Source: a virus | Strand: one strand, 5' to 3' | IMG/VR virus record: IMGVR_UViG_3300020581_000025 | Span: 1 to 33,274 of that record | DNA length: 33,274 nt | In this document: one piece after another, positions 11,861 to 20,303 of the stretch | How the letters are laid out: every line of letters begins with the position of its first letter | How positions within the stretch are numbered: the stretch's first letter is position 1 | The notes under the pieces: generated by a model | What the model saw: only the letters and a program-made list of their open reading frames with translations | Databases searched by the model: none | What the model was told of the DNA's origin: nothing | Position numbers and translations under genes: made by a program

Positions 11861-11980
11861 ATGGCGCGTTCCCCCTCTTTCGCGCCCAGCATCTTCGCCC
11901 TCCTCCTGCCTCGCGTTAAGGTGGCTAAGGCCCTGGCGGTAACTGTTGTACAATGCTGTACGTTGAAAGAAGTAATGTAA
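11861..11980 (+). CDS. Small basic hydrophobic peptide (39 aa)
   Basis: ATG 11861 has AGGG 4 nt upstream. The product (MARSPSFAPSIFALLLPRVK...) has a short hydrophobic stretch (SIFALLLP), a basic segment and a hydrophobic Cys-containing tail (AVTVVQCCTLKEVM). It resembles a small membrane-active peptide, but this is guesswork. It lies in the 205-nt gap between larger genes, and its stop precedes another ATG (11982) by one base. Confidence 0.4.
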   Translation: MARSPSFAPSIFALLLPRVKVAKALAVTVVQCCTLKEVM

Positions 11981-11981
11981 C

Positions 11982-12044
11982 ATGGCGTCAGAAATCACCA
12001 TCTCTTGGAACGCAAATGCAAATCCCGTTAATGCGAGGCGTTAA
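11982..12044 (+). CDS. Tiny ORF (20 aa), possible leader peptide
   Basis: MASEITISWNANANPVNARR, from an ATG 1 nt after the preceding TAA to a TAA that touches the TTG of the next gene. No ribosome-binding site is clear. Its last codons contain the degenerate inverse copy of the dispersed repeat (12019-12038). It may simply couple translation of the next gene. Confidence 0.3.
   Translation: MASEITISWNANANPVNARR
12019..12038 (-). repeat. Dispersed repeat, degenerate copy
   Basis: The minus strand reads CCTCGC-AT-TAACGGGATTTG, with three differences from copy 3. On the plus strand its GCGAGG end lies about 6 nt before the TTG start at 12045 and probably acts as its ribosome-binding site. It is the inverse partner of copy 3. 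Confidence 0.55.
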
Positions 12045-12332
12045 TTGGAGTTCATAGGAATTACGAGACTGGTCGATGGCAAAGAGGAAGACCTCTTTGT
12101 TGCCGCTTGCCCAGAACACAATTATTACTACAAGGGAACGCCGCCAATTACTCACGGATGTCGCGAGTGCTGGGCGGCGTATTACATTTCAGAGTGGTGC
12201 ATTGCAGGGTCGAAGCCGGAGGATGTTGACAGGTTGGAGGCAATGATACGCCATGCTGCCGAGGCAGACGACAAAGGGGAGTTCAAGTTCATTCCCGAGT
12301 TCGACTTCAAGGTTGAACATGAGGAAAACTAA
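12045..12332 (+). CDS. Hypothetical 95-residue acidic protein with Cys/His cluster
   Basis: A TTG directly follows the preceding TAA, with GCGAGG as ribosome-binding site. The protein contains AACPEHNYYYKGTPPITHGC and RECW (about residues 21-43), a C-H-H-C-C arrangement that might bind zinc, followed by a helical region and an acidic tail. No family is recognised. It ends in a TAATG overlap with the next Cys-rich protein, so the pair may act together. Confidence 0.6.
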   Translation: MEFIGITRLVDGKEEDLFVAACPEHNYYYKGTPPITHGCRECWAAYYISEWCIAGSKPEDVDRLEAMIRHAAEADDKGEFKFIPEFDFKVEHEEN

Positions 12333-12583
12333 TGCCCTCGATTATCTATATTTATCCGCCCCACTCGCCGACTCGAAGGCTCCCCAAGAGTGTCCAGATG
12401 AACACCATCGAACCGAGTCCTTGGGCTTGCAGGACATGTCGTCGACGAGCTGTCACCTATGCCGATGGGGCAGTTTGGTGCAATACTTGTGAGAAGAAAC
12501 TCCTTGATGCTGACAAGGTCGATGTCTCCCGAGGCGAACAACGCAACACCCCCACCCCCGCATGGGTCCCGATTAAAACATGA
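12332..12583 (+). CDS. Small zinc-ribbon-like protein (83 aa)
   Basis: The ATG overlaps the preceding TAA (TAATG). An internal ATG at 12398 is an alternative start just before the conserved part. The core PWACRTCRRRAVTYADGAVW followed by CNTC is a four-Cys zinc ribbon (two CxxC pairs 17 residues apart). Such ribbons bind zinc and often nucleic acid or protein partners. The C-terminus is basic and polar. It ends by overlapping the next gene's ATG (ATGA). Confidence 0.65.
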   Translation: MPSIIYIYPPHSPTRRLPKSVQMNTIEPSPWACRTCRRRAVTYADGAVWCNTCEKKLLDADKVDVSRGEQRNTPTPAWVPIKT

Positions 12584-13095
12584 GTTGCGGAAATCTAATT
12601 CTTCAAGACGGGAGTGGGGGTTTCTGGATCGTGACAGCTGGAGACGATGGCGGTCTGATCTTTACAACCGCTCCATTGATCCTGCCAAACTACGTCGCCC
12701 CGGTTCTCACGAGCCCGTCTTTCTATTGGCAGCTTTCTGTTAGTGGAGTGATTGGGTTTAGGCCCACATCCCCAGCTATCGCTGCGACGCAGGTCTCTCC
12801 TACTGCGGCTAGTTCTTCGTTTCTTTTAACCTCTGTTGATCTTCTTCGATTCACTTTAACTATCGATGACAACGGAGTACTTGCCACTACTTCGCAAGCG
12901 GGAGTTGGGACGCAGGCTGTCGCTCCCTATCCATCAAGCGTGTCAATGTCATTCTGGCCCCCTTTGGGATTAACCTCCAGCATCTCCGGCGCGACTCCTT
13001 TGACGGTGAGCGCCGATTTCAGTATCTGGTCCTGTACCCTGAATCAATTCATCAATGAAGACACAACTAACATCATCGTGGTGCTGGACGAATGA
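12580..13095 (+). CDS. Probable structural protein with family-like W motifs (171 aa)
   Basis: The N-terminus ILQDGSGGFWIVTAGDDGGL resembles the DGG-x-W-x-x-x-AG core of the upstream tandem family, and the C-terminus has DFSIWSCTLNQFINEDTTNI, another W-containing variant. The protein is longer than its relatives and beta-rich (Ser, Thr, Val), with no signal peptide. It may be a fused or enlarged member. Its stop overlaps the ATG of the first signal-peptide protein, tying this family to the fibre module. Confidence 0.6.
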   Translation: MSCGNLILQDGSGGFWIVTAGDDGGLIFTTAPLILPNYVAPVLTSPSFYWQLSVSGVIGFRPTSPAIAATQVSPTAASSSFLLTSVDLLRFTLTIDDNGVLATTSQAGVGTQAVAPYPSSVSMSFWPPLGLTSSISGATPLTVSADFSIWSCTLNQFINEDTTNIIVVLDE

Positions 13096-14747
13096 TTAAG
13101 AAGCTTTTAGCTATTGTATTAGGACTAGTCTCTTTTGGTTGGGGGCAATCAACCGTCCACACTGCCACTCGTGAAGGGAACAATCCGTTCTCGGGTAACA
13201 ACACGTTCAGCGGATTCAATCAGTTTACTATTGGGATCGAAGTTGGGCCAATTGCCTTCTCTGCACTTGGAGGTATATCTACCTCTACCACTCTGATCTA
13301 TCTGTCTGACGGAACCTTTGGTTCTAGTCCTTGTACAGGGGGAGGGACGGGCGCTCTTGCTATTCGAATTAATGGGGCATGGAATTGTAATGGAGGAAGC
13401 GGCGGTGGCGGAACACCTAGTGCACCTGTTTCTTCAGTTCAATTCAACAACGCTGGTGCATTCGGGGGAAGTTCTAATTTAACGTGGAATAGTTCGGGCA
13501 ACATTCTTAACCTAAATCAATCGACAGGCGGATTCCCGGTACAGATTGGTCAGATTGCAAGTGGAACAGATTGGAATAGCAATACCGGATATACCAGTAT
13601 GTTGCTCGGCTCTGCGACAACACGAGCGGCCCCTGGTCCTACCTACGGAGCAGTCGAGATACATTCTACTTGGGCTGGCGGTGGCGTTATGCTATGGGAA
13701 CATAATAATACCCCCTTTCTGTCGTCCGAACTCGCTTTTTTAAAAAGCGAGGGTACTCAATCATCTCCAGTTACCGTGGCCGGTGACTATCTTGGAGAGA
13801 TCACATTCAACGGGTTCGATGGGACGAACTATGCTGGATCGACAGGTACATTCCCGTATAACAGACCGGTGGCCATAGCTTCTCAGGCGGATGGAAACGT
13901 GGGAGCATGGACCACATCAAACCACGTAGCTAATATACAATTTATTGCCACTGTTTCCGGTATCACACCGACAGAAGTGTTCAGGATGGGGGTTAACACC
14001 AATAACGGGTCTGCATTACCACAAAATTTTTCAGACTTAAATATGTCAACTTTGTTCGGAACAGTGCTTGGGTTTTCACAGGGCAGCACTTATCCTCCGG
14101 ATACGGGCATCTCACGTCTTGCATCTGATTCGTTTGCATTTGGTAATGGAACTGCCGGAGATACCAGTGGCACGTTAAAATTGGCATCGGCGCAGTTTAT
14201 AAGCGGTGTAGCTGGCCTGGTGGCCATTGGACAAGGAACCGCGCCTTCCACTATCGCCAACACTGTTGGTCATACTGCCCCGACTGCTGTCACAGCCTAT
14301 AACATGATGGACGCGAGCGCAGCTGGAAATGGTGTCACTTTTTGGTCCAGTACAACCAATTCTCCTGGCTGCGTGGCTTCCGCTACTAATCTTTGCGCAA
14401 GTTTTGTTAATCCAATGTTGATCCCAACCGGATCGCCTACGATCGCCTCTGGATTTGGTACAGGAGCGGCTATTGTTCCCGCTTCGGGCGCGGCTTTTAC
14501 CGCCTTTCAAATCAACGTGGGAACAGGTGCATCTGCAAGCACCGGGTCAATTGGATTGCCAACCGCAGCTCATGGTTGGAATTGTTGGGCCAATGATCTT
14601 ACGACATTCACTTCCCTTATTTATACAACCCGGCAAACTGCCGATTCTACAACCTCCTCGACCATCGGGAACTATTCAAGCGGCTCTCCTTCTCCCGGGG
14701 CTTGGAATGCCAGCGACATCTTAGAAGTCAGTTGTTTTCCTAGGTAA
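13092..14747 (+). CDS. Signal-peptide fibre/appendage protein (551 aa)
   Basis: The N-terminus MIKKLLAIVLGLVSFGWGQS is a classic Sec signal peptide with likely cleavage after GWG. Next comes NNPFSGNNTFSGFNQFTIG (residues 31-49), a repeat style common in phage fibres. Long Gly/Ser/Thr/Asn beta-rich stretches follow. The last 60 residues (from HGWNCWANDLTT to LEVSCFPR) match the C-terminus of the next gene, suggesting a shared terminal domain. It starts in a 4-nt overlap with the previous gene. It is probably a receptor-binding appendage, but the secretion signal is unusual for a virion protein. Confidence 0.75.
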   Translation: MIKKLLAIVLGLVSFGWGQSTVHTATREGNNPFSGNNTFSGFNQFTIGIEVGPIAFSALGGISTSTTLIYLSDGTFGSSPCTGGGTGALAIRINGAWNCNGGSGGGGTPSAPVSSVQFNNAGAFGGSSNLTWNSSGNILNLNQSTGGFPVQIGQIASGTDWNSNTGYTSMLLGSATTRAAPGPTYGAVEIHSTWAGGGVMLWEHNNTPFLSSELAFLKSEGTQSSPVTVAGDYLGEITFNGFDGTNYAGSTGTFPYNRPVAIASQADGNVGAWTTSNHVANIQFIATVSGITPTEVFRMGVNTNNGSALPQNFSDLNMSTLFGTVLGFSQGSTYPPDTGISRLASDSFAFGNGTAGDTSGTLKLASAQFISGVAGLVAIGQGTAPSTIANTVGHTAPTAVTAYNMMDASAAGNGVTFWSSTTNSPGCVASATNLCASFVNPMLIPTGSPTIASGFGTGAAIVPASGAAFTAFQINVGTGASASTGSIGLPTAAHGWNCWANDLTTFTSLIYTTRQTADSTTSSTIGNYSSGSPSPGAWNASDILEVSCFPR

Positions 14748-14749
14748 TT

Positions 14750-15856
14750 ATGTTCAAACTTTTCAAATTTAGTTGGTTGCTTTTGCTGGCCGGGATGGCT
14801 TTTGGCCAGGGCCAGTTCTCTGGTGGAGGAGGCGGAGGCAGTGGCCCCACGACGGCTGCCGGAGTTGTAGCTCTGTTCACTGCTTGTTCAGGAACCCAAT
14901 ACCTCGGGGCCGATGGGGCTTGTCACAATGCCGCAGGCGCTCCTTCTCTGGATCAGGTAACTGGAGCTGCGGCTCAGGCTACTATTACTGAAACTGCTGC
15001 TCTGCATGAAATCACTTTTGCTGGTGTAGAGACAGCGGCTTTGACTGCACCTTATGTGATTCAAAACTCCAACTCCACAAACAACAATGCGTCGATCTCG
15101 TTGCTTGTCAATGCAGCTGGGACCGATACCACCCCCATTCCTTTGGTAGTGAACGGGCCAGTAAGTGCGACAAACTTTGAAATTGTCACAGGCGGCACGG
15201 TCACTAATGGGGTTCTTAGCGGGCAAACCGTTCAATTCACTGTTGCCGCAGCGGGTATTACTACAGTAGGAGCAGGTGCCGCAGGCGGGGCTGGGTTGAG
15301 GTTTAATGGAGACACCGCAGGTGCTGGTATTTACAATCCCGCTGGTGCAACCTACAGCTTAACCAACGGCACGAACGAGTTCTTCCGTTTCAACACCTCC
15401 GGAGCCAAGACCATCAGCGGTGGCGGTTATGGCATGACTGCCAGTTCCACCTCTAGCACAGGCGCTTACGACACCTGCATGGGACGCTCGGCTGCCGCAG
15501 TTGTTTCTTTTAACGGAGATTCTGGGTGCAGTGATACTACCGCAAGACTCAAAGCCGCCGGTTACATTTCTGTAGGAACCAAGTTCACGACCAACAACGG
15601 CTGTACTGATGGCACGAATGCCGGAGGTGCTACTGCTGGATACTTCGCAGTCGGCTCAACCTCTTGCACTGAAATCGTTACGATGGGCAACTCTGCTACA
15701 GCCCCCAATGGCTGGTCCTGTACCGTAGTAGATATCACCACCCTCGCTGACGTAACCAACCCTCATCAAACCTCCTCATCCACCACCACCGCAACTTTTG
15801 TCACCGGAACCGTCGTTTCTGGTGACAAGATTCAATTTTCTTGCATAGGATATTGA
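14750..15856 (+). CDS. Signal-peptide fibre/appendage protein (368 aa)
   Basis: The N-terminus MFKLFKFSWLLLLAGMAFGQ is a Sec signal peptide, followed by a Gly-rich linker (residues 21-31). The middle is Ala/Thr/Gly-rich beta structure, and LTNGTNEFFRFNTSGAKTIS resembles fibre repeats. The C-terminus (NGWSCTVVDITTLADVTNPH to DKIQFSCIGY) matches that of the preceding 551-residue protein in the GW-x-C start, D-x-TT core and final SC. A paired appendage set sharing a terminal receptor or trimerisation domain is my inference. It overlaps the next gene by one base (TGATG). Confidence 0.75.
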   Translation: MFKLFKFSWLLLLAGMAFGQGQFSGGGGGGSGPTTAAGVVALFTACSGTQYLGADGACHNAAGAPSLDQVTGAAAQATITETAALHEITFAGVETAALTAPYVIQNSNSTNNNASISLLVNAAGTDTTPIPLVVNGPVSATNFEIVTGGTVTNGVLSGQTVQFTVAAAGITTVGAGAAGGAGLRFNGDTAGAGIYNPAGATYSLTNGTNEFFRFNTSGAKTISGGGYGMTASSTSSTGAYDTCMGRSAAAVVSFNGDSGCSDTTARLKAAGYISVGTKFTTNNGCTDGTNAGGATAGYFAVGSTSCTEIVTMGNSATAPNGWSCTVVDITTLADVTNPHQTSSSTTTATFVTGTVVSGDKIQFSCIGY

Positions 15857-18096
15857 TGAAGAAGTTCCTTCTTTTGGCTTTCATGTTTCTAGGAGCTGGC
15901 CTCGCTCATGGCCAAGGCTGCAGCCCGCCTGCTTACAATTGCTTCAATAACACGACCAGTGCGGTAAACTATCCCAGCCCCCTGCCCAGTTGGGGCCTGA
16001 ATAACTGTGATCCCTTCGGAACCGCGACTATCTACACCATGGCCCAGTGCGGGAATCTGACAGGTGCAGGAACCACCGTATCGCCCTCAGACTTTGGCAC
16101 CACCCTTGTCCGCTGCACAGATGTCAACACTGACACCACCTATAACATTAGCAAGCCCCAAACTATCTGGCAAACCACCGATGACCCCAGTGTTAATCTC
16201 TGGAATACCGATGACACCGCCATGCTTCTTCTTGTCAACGGCGGCGGGGTGTTTGTTTTCTTGTGGGATGGGACATCGTGTCAGATTCTAACAGGGCCTG
16301 CGCCCACGTACACCCGAGTCCAGTTTCCCGCAGGAACTGTGTGGTCTCGCTCGGCTCGCGACCATATCTATACCTTAGACAACTCAACTGGTCCTGGCAT
16401 CTATTTGAAGGACAACCACCTTAACCTGACCCAAGGGTCTGGCGGGATCATCAGTTCCGCCCAGCTGTTCGATTACGCCGGGACAAATTGCCTGGCCAAT
16501 TCAAAGAATGGAACGGGTGCCGCTCCTGATACCTTTCCCCTGACAGAGTGGACAGGAACCCTGAGCAGCCAAGACGGCCAGTCCTTCGCTGTTCCTTTCT
16601 CCCTCCTCAAGGGTCAAGGTAGCGGTTACTTCTATACGATCTTCACCATTGGGCAGAACGGGTGTGATATCTGGAACACCCTGACAGGGGATGTGACCCA
16701 TACCGACGGCACTCCTGCTGTCACGACTGACCTCGGCAACATCCCCGACAATCAATATAACGGCCCCCTTTGTCCTGGCGGCAGTTGCGGTGGACAGGCT
16801 GATCGCTTCAAAATCCACGATGGCGTCATGGCCAATCCCACCAACGTTACTCTGTCGGCCACTCAATCTGGTGGCCTCCCCTATGGCACCTACACCGTAA
16901 GCAATTACTTCTGGCCCAAGGGGTCCAACAACGTCCAGCAATGTGGGATTGGTGCGCCTAATTGGAAGGCCAACAACACCTACAACGGAACCGGCGATCG
17001 CATTCTCCCGACAGGAACATTCGGTGCAACAAACACCGCAGGCTACATGTATCAGATCATCAACCATACAGGCGGGACAAGCGGAGCCGCCCCTCCTACT
17101 TGGAATCAAACTCCAGGTAGCGACACAGGCGACAACGGGTTGACTTGGCGCAACATCGGAATCGGTTCGACGATCAATGACTCCCACGGCAATCCTACTA
17201 CCTTCAATTGTGACGGGCACACTTGGAAAGGTTTCATAGGAACTGCCGCAGGAAAAAATTACACCTATCACTACTACACGCAACCCAATGCACCGCTTCT
17301 GCAATTAGGCCCCCAGAATCCACCGGGGACATTCATCACCTCCCCTGGCGACCAGCACTTCGGCAATACCAACGGTAACTCCACTGATACCAATTGGATT
17401 TGGGTTGCCAGCTCCAACGTAGGCACGAATGTTGACCTGGCACATGGAGTATTGCCAGGAGCCCTGTATGGAGAAGGCTTCTTCGTAGGCCCGCCTTATT
17501 GCTCTCCGGGGGTTCTCAATGGCAGTGGTTCGTGTTCTCCGAGCACCTTTGGGCAAGTCCGACGCGCCTTTCATGCCTTTAACACTGGCTGGTCCCCTTC
17601 CTTCGATACTCGATATGGCATGTCAGTAGTCTCCCAAACCGGGAACTATGCTATGATTCCCTCTGATATGTTTGGTCAAGTGGGCAGTCAAGCCGGTAAA
17701 GCCAAATGTAATATCGGCGGGCCGGACTGGGACAATCAAGACAGCGGGGCTGTTACTTGGCAGGTTGGACAAATAACCTTCCCGTATCTTAACCAGAATA
17801 ACCCCGCGAACAATCTCTATCAAGTAAAGAGTTGCTCCGGAGCCTGTGCAATCGGGACCACTCATCCTACTTGGCCACAAGGCAAAACAGTAGCCTCAAT
17901 CGGAACTTTCACTGACGGAACAATAACTTGGGAAGGCGTGCCCGATATTAATGATCCTTCGCAACTTGCTGAAGCCACCGCCGATTGCCGCTCTGATGTT
18001 CTCGTCGCGAAGCTCAATCGCTCCGCAGGAGGCTTCACTCAGAACACTGTCATCCAAGGCAATACCAAGATTCAAGGCAACGTAAAAATCAACTAG
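15856..18096 (+). CDS. Large secreted-type appendage protein (746 aa)
   Basis: I start at ATG 15856 (TGATG overlap), which gives the signal peptide MKKFLLLAFMFLGAGLAHGQ. The mature part is Cys- and aromatic-rich. Two related segments (about residues 377-435 and 632-693) share a pattern of Tyr-Gln, PTW and then GTFTDG- or GDNGL-TW (TWNQTPGSDTGDNGLTWRNI; VASIGTFTDGTITWEGVPD). Such modules occur in phage tail and carbohydrate-binding proteins. The end (TVIQGNTKIQGNVKIN) looks like a beta-helical stretch. No catalytic site is recognisable. It is probably a receptor-binding or glycan-interacting protein. Confidence 0.7.
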   Translation: MKKFLLLAFMFLGAGLAHGQGCSPPAYNCFNNTTSAVNYPSPLPSWGLNNCDPFGTATIYTMAQCGNLTGAGTTVSPSDFGTTLVRCTDVNTDTTYNISKPQTIWQTTDDPSVNLWNTDDTAMLLLVNGGGVFVFLWDGTSCQILTGPAPTYTRVQFPAGTVWSRSARDHIYTLDNSTGPGIYLKDNHLNLTQGSGGIISSAQLFDYAGTNCLANSKNGTGAAPDTFPLTEWTGTLSSQDGQSFAVPFSLLKGQGSGYFYTIFTIGQNGCDIWNTLTGDVTHTDGTPAVTTDLGNIPDNQYNGPLCPGGSCGGQADRFKIHDGVMANPTNVTLSATQSGGLPYGTYTVSNYFWPKGSNNVQQCGIGAPNWKANNTYNGTGDRILPTGTFGATNTAGYMYQIINHTGGTSGAAPPTWNQTPGSDTGDNGLTWRNIGIGSTINDSHGNPTTFNCDGHTWKGFIGTAAGKNYTYHYYTQPNAPLLQLGPQNPPGTFITSPGDQHFGNTNGNSTDTNWIWVASSNVGTNVDLAHGVLPGALYGEGFFVGPPYCSPGVLNGSGSCSPSTFGQVRRAFHAFNTGWSPSFDTRYGMSVVSQTGNYAMIPSDMFGQVGSQAGKAKCNIGGPDWDNQDSGAVTWQVGQITFPYLNQNNPANNLYQVKSCSGACAIGTTHPTWPQGKTVASIGTFTDGTITWEGVPDINDPSQLAEATADCRSDVLVAKLNRSAGGFTQNTVIQGNTKIQGNVKIN

Positions 18097-18104
18097 GAGA
18101 ATTC

Positions 18105-18485
18105 ATGAAATCAGTTCTATTCGCATTGGCACTTTTGATCGTAAGCTCACCATTATTTGGGCAGGCCATCACCATCGATGGCGCAACTCTTTTAGCTTCG
18201 TGTCCAGCTCCGGCAGCGAAGACCGTTGTCCAATGCAGCGTGGCCAATGACCCCGCCAATGCCGATGGCGTCTACGTCAGTGCCAACGGCGCAGCTTACT
18301 TCAAGGTAACAGCTGTAGTGGGAACAGGCGTCGCCTCATTCAACGGTCGAGCAGGCGCGGTGGTCTCAGTAGCGGGAGATTACAGCTACGCTGACCTCTC
18401 CGCCCCGCCCACAACAGTTGACTGCTCAACATGGTCTGTTGCCCAGAACGGCCACCTCACTGGAAGCGGGTGCGTGATTAAATGA
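18105..18485 (+). CDS. Signal-peptide fibre-type protein with FNGRAGAVV motif
   Basis: AGGAG precedes the ATG. The N-terminus MKSVLFALALLIVSSPLFGQ is a Sec signal peptide. Residues 77-87, ASFNGRAGAVV, followed by AGDYSYADL, match the FNGRTGAVV motif widespread in tail-fibre proteins, where it links a fibre shaft to other parts. The protein has four Cys. At 126 residues it may be a short fibre tip or connector. It overlaps the next gene by 4 nt (ATGA). Confidence 0.75.
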   Translation: MKSVLFALALLIVSSPLFGQAITIDGATLLASCPAPAAKTVVQCSVANDPANADGVYVSANGAAYFKVTAVVGTGVASFNGRAGAVVSVAGDYSYADLSAPPTTVDCSTWSVAQNGHLTGSGCVIK

Positions 18486-18910
18486 AGTTTCTCTGGACTT
18501 TGCTTTTCTTTGCGGCCTCATGCTTCGGGCAATCCCTCGGGGAGGGCGGGGTTAACGCCGCCCAACTCATCCCCGGAGTTGCTTATGACTTCGAACTCTG
18601 CTGCGGCGGCCCCGGTTCAGGCTTCGTAGGCAACGGCTTCGCTTACGACGACGGGATGTTTCATCTCTATTACAAAGGCACCGGCTGCCTCGAAGGTTGC
18701 TCCGTTAACGGCACCATCGACACTTGGTTCTACCCGCAATCTATAAGCAAATACTGCACTGTCCAGTCCGCCTTGCTCACTGTTAATCTCGACTCTTTTC
18801 GCTGGTATGGGAATGTTCCTGCTGAATACTCTCAAATCTTCTGCGTCGAGAACGGCAATCATTGGAGCGGACCCGGCGGTCTAGTGGTCCATCTTTCAAC
18901 CTCGGAGTAA
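18482..18910 (+). CDS. Signal-peptide Cys-rich protein (142 aa)
   Basis: MKFLWTLLFFAASCFGQSLG is a Sec signal peptide, the last of five in a row. The mature protein has eight Cys (FELCCGGPGSGFVGNGFAYD, GTGCLEGCSVNGT, KYCTVQ, IFCVENG), suggesting disulfide bonding outside the cytoplasm, and many aromatics. I recognise no family. Its position among the fibre genes and its coupling to the previous gene (ATGA) suggest it is made with them, as an appendage or as a periplasmic factor acting on the host. Confidence 0.65.
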   Translation: MKFLWTLLFFAASCFGQSLGEGGVNAAQLIPGVAYDFELCCGGPGSGFVGNGFAYDDGMFHLYYKGTGCLEGCSVNGTIDTWFYPQSISKYCTVQSALLTVNLDSFRWYGNVPAEYSQIFCVENGNHWSGPGGLVVHLSTSE

Positions 18911-18912
18911 CT

Positions 18913-19242
18913 ATGGCAATCTACACATCAATCTTTGTTCCCGTTGGAGGCGCGACCGCCAACACCACGACCGCTGATATCAGCGCCACTTTGGCCACAG
19001 TTACAGCATCGGCGGAAATCGTCCTGGGGCGGTATCAGATATTCGCAATCAACGCCAACGGGGACATTAACATTCGCTTCGGCAACGCCGGTATGCCTGC
19101 GGCAACCACGGCGGACTTCCGAATCCCCAACGGAGTTGTGGCGACCTATCAAGTCCCGCTTAACTGGGATCGGTTTCGAATCTTCAATCCCACAGGTGGC
19201 AACGTCACCTATTGGATTCAACCCTTAAGGCAGACAACCTAA
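18913..19242 (+). CDS. Probable small virion protein, beta-sandwich (109 aa)
   Basis: The ATG at 18913 follows the preceding stop by 2 nt, with the purine-rich CGGAG upstream. The product (MAIYTSIFVPVGGATANTTT...) contains beta strands (IVLGRYQIFAINANGDINIR) and ends YWIQPLRQTT. It lacks a signal peptide, unlike its left neighbours. Such proteins are often decoration or connector proteins. It overlaps the next ATG by one base. Confidence 0.6.
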   Translation: MAIYTSIFVPVGGATANTTTADISATLATVTASAEIVLGRYQIFAINANGDINIRFGNAGMPAATTADFRIPNGVVATYQVPLNWDRFRIFNPTGGNVTYWIQPLRQTT

Positions 19243-20303
19243 TGGCCTATCAATTCGCAGACGGCTTCGACAACTACGGCACCCCGCCATATTCAATGGG
19301 TGCAGGGTATCCATGGGACGCCCTTAACAACACCCCGCAGACCAATGCCGACGTGCGCTTCAATCCCCCAGGCGCGCTTCCAGGTGCCTCCCTGCAATGT
19401 GGTGTGTCCAATACCTACATCCGCAAGAACCTCACGTCCAACCAAGCTACAGTGATGATGGGGTTTGGATTCAAGACCACTTCCCTGCCTGGCTCCAATG
19501 TAAGCATCTGCGCTTGGTGGGACACTGGGACCCAGCAAGTAAGTCTCGTCCTCAACCCCAACGGGGCCTTGCAGTTCTATCGAGGGAATGCCGTTGGGAC
19601 TGCCATCGGTGCAATAACCCCCAACGCCACGATCGCTGCCAACACCTGGTATGGAATATCGATGTCCGTGACTGTTGATCCTTCAGCGGGGGCAGTGTCC
19701 TGTTTTATCAACGGCAATGCTGTAGCTGCCATCTCCAGCACCGGTCTTAACACCCGCGCCACCACTAACTCCTACTCCACGCAAGTCAGCATCGGAAGCG
19801 ACTCCGGGAACTCCGGCATGACGTTCCGATATGATGACTTCTTCTGCTTCGACAGCACGACGGGGTTCTTGAATGCCTTGCCTTCGGGTGATACCCGCAT
19901 CCTAACCAAGATGCCCTCTGGAGCCGGGACCTACTCAAATTGGACCCCGAACGGCCTTGGGTCAAATTTTCAGAACGCCGCTGTTCAGCCTCCAAGCACC
20001 TCAGATTACAATGCCAACAACGTCTCTACAACCAAAGACTCCTATGCCATGCAGAGCGCGGGTCTGGGCGTCAACCCGATCTTCGTAATGATCCGGGCGT
20101 CTCTGGAACGCGACGATGCAGGCCCTCATACGCCTAGCTTGTTCTTCAGAAGTGGCACAACGGACGGCGGGGCGGTTGTTACCCCAGCCTTGACTTCCTC
20201 CTATCTGTTCTATGACGCAGTCGTTCAGAATGACCCAGCTACCTCCTCAGCTTGGGGCTTCACTGGCGCGGACAGCACACAAATCGGAATCATTGAAGGT
20301 TAA
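19242..20303 (+). CDS. Concanavalin A/LamG-like structural protein (353 aa)
   Basis: The protein begins MAYQFADGFDNYGTPPYSMG and has a jelly-roll-like pattern: VMMGFGFKTTSLPGSNVSIC, LVLNPNGALQFYRGNAVGTA, ANTWYGISMSVTVDPSAGAV and MTFRYDDFFCFD. These are the strand and turn signatures of LamG/ConA-like phage structural proteins. The last third (about 240-353) is a second beta domain ending DSTQIGIIEG. It is likely a tail or capsid surface protein that may bind glycans. Its TAA touches the TTG of the next gene. Confidence 0.7.
   Translation: MAYQFADGFDNYGTPPYSMGAGYPWDALNNTPQTNADVRFNPPGALPGASLQCGVSNTYIRKNLTSNQATVMMGFGFKTTSLPGSNVSICAWWDTGTQQVSLVLNPNGALQFYRGNAVGTAIGAITPNATIAANTWYGISMSVTVDPSAGAVSCFINGNAVAAISSTGLNTRATTNSYSTQVSIGSDSGNSGMTFRYDDFFCFDSTTGFLNALPSGDTRILTKMPSGAGTYSNWTPNGLGSNFQNAAVQPPSTSDYNANNVSTTKDSYAMQSAGLGVNPIFVMIRASLERDDAGPHTPSLFFRSGTTDGGAVVTPALTSSYLFYDAVVQNDPATSSAWGFTGADSTQIGIIEG

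Noticed and set aside
16501-17304. 267-residue minus-strand ORF opposite the large appendage gene
   Set aside because: It lies entirely antisense to a well-supported signal-peptide protein and has a composition typical of a complementary frame.
13092-18910. Diversity-generating retroelement acting on the fibre genes
   Set aside because: No reverse transcriptase, template repeat or lectin-type variable region with adenine-biased codons is visible in the window.
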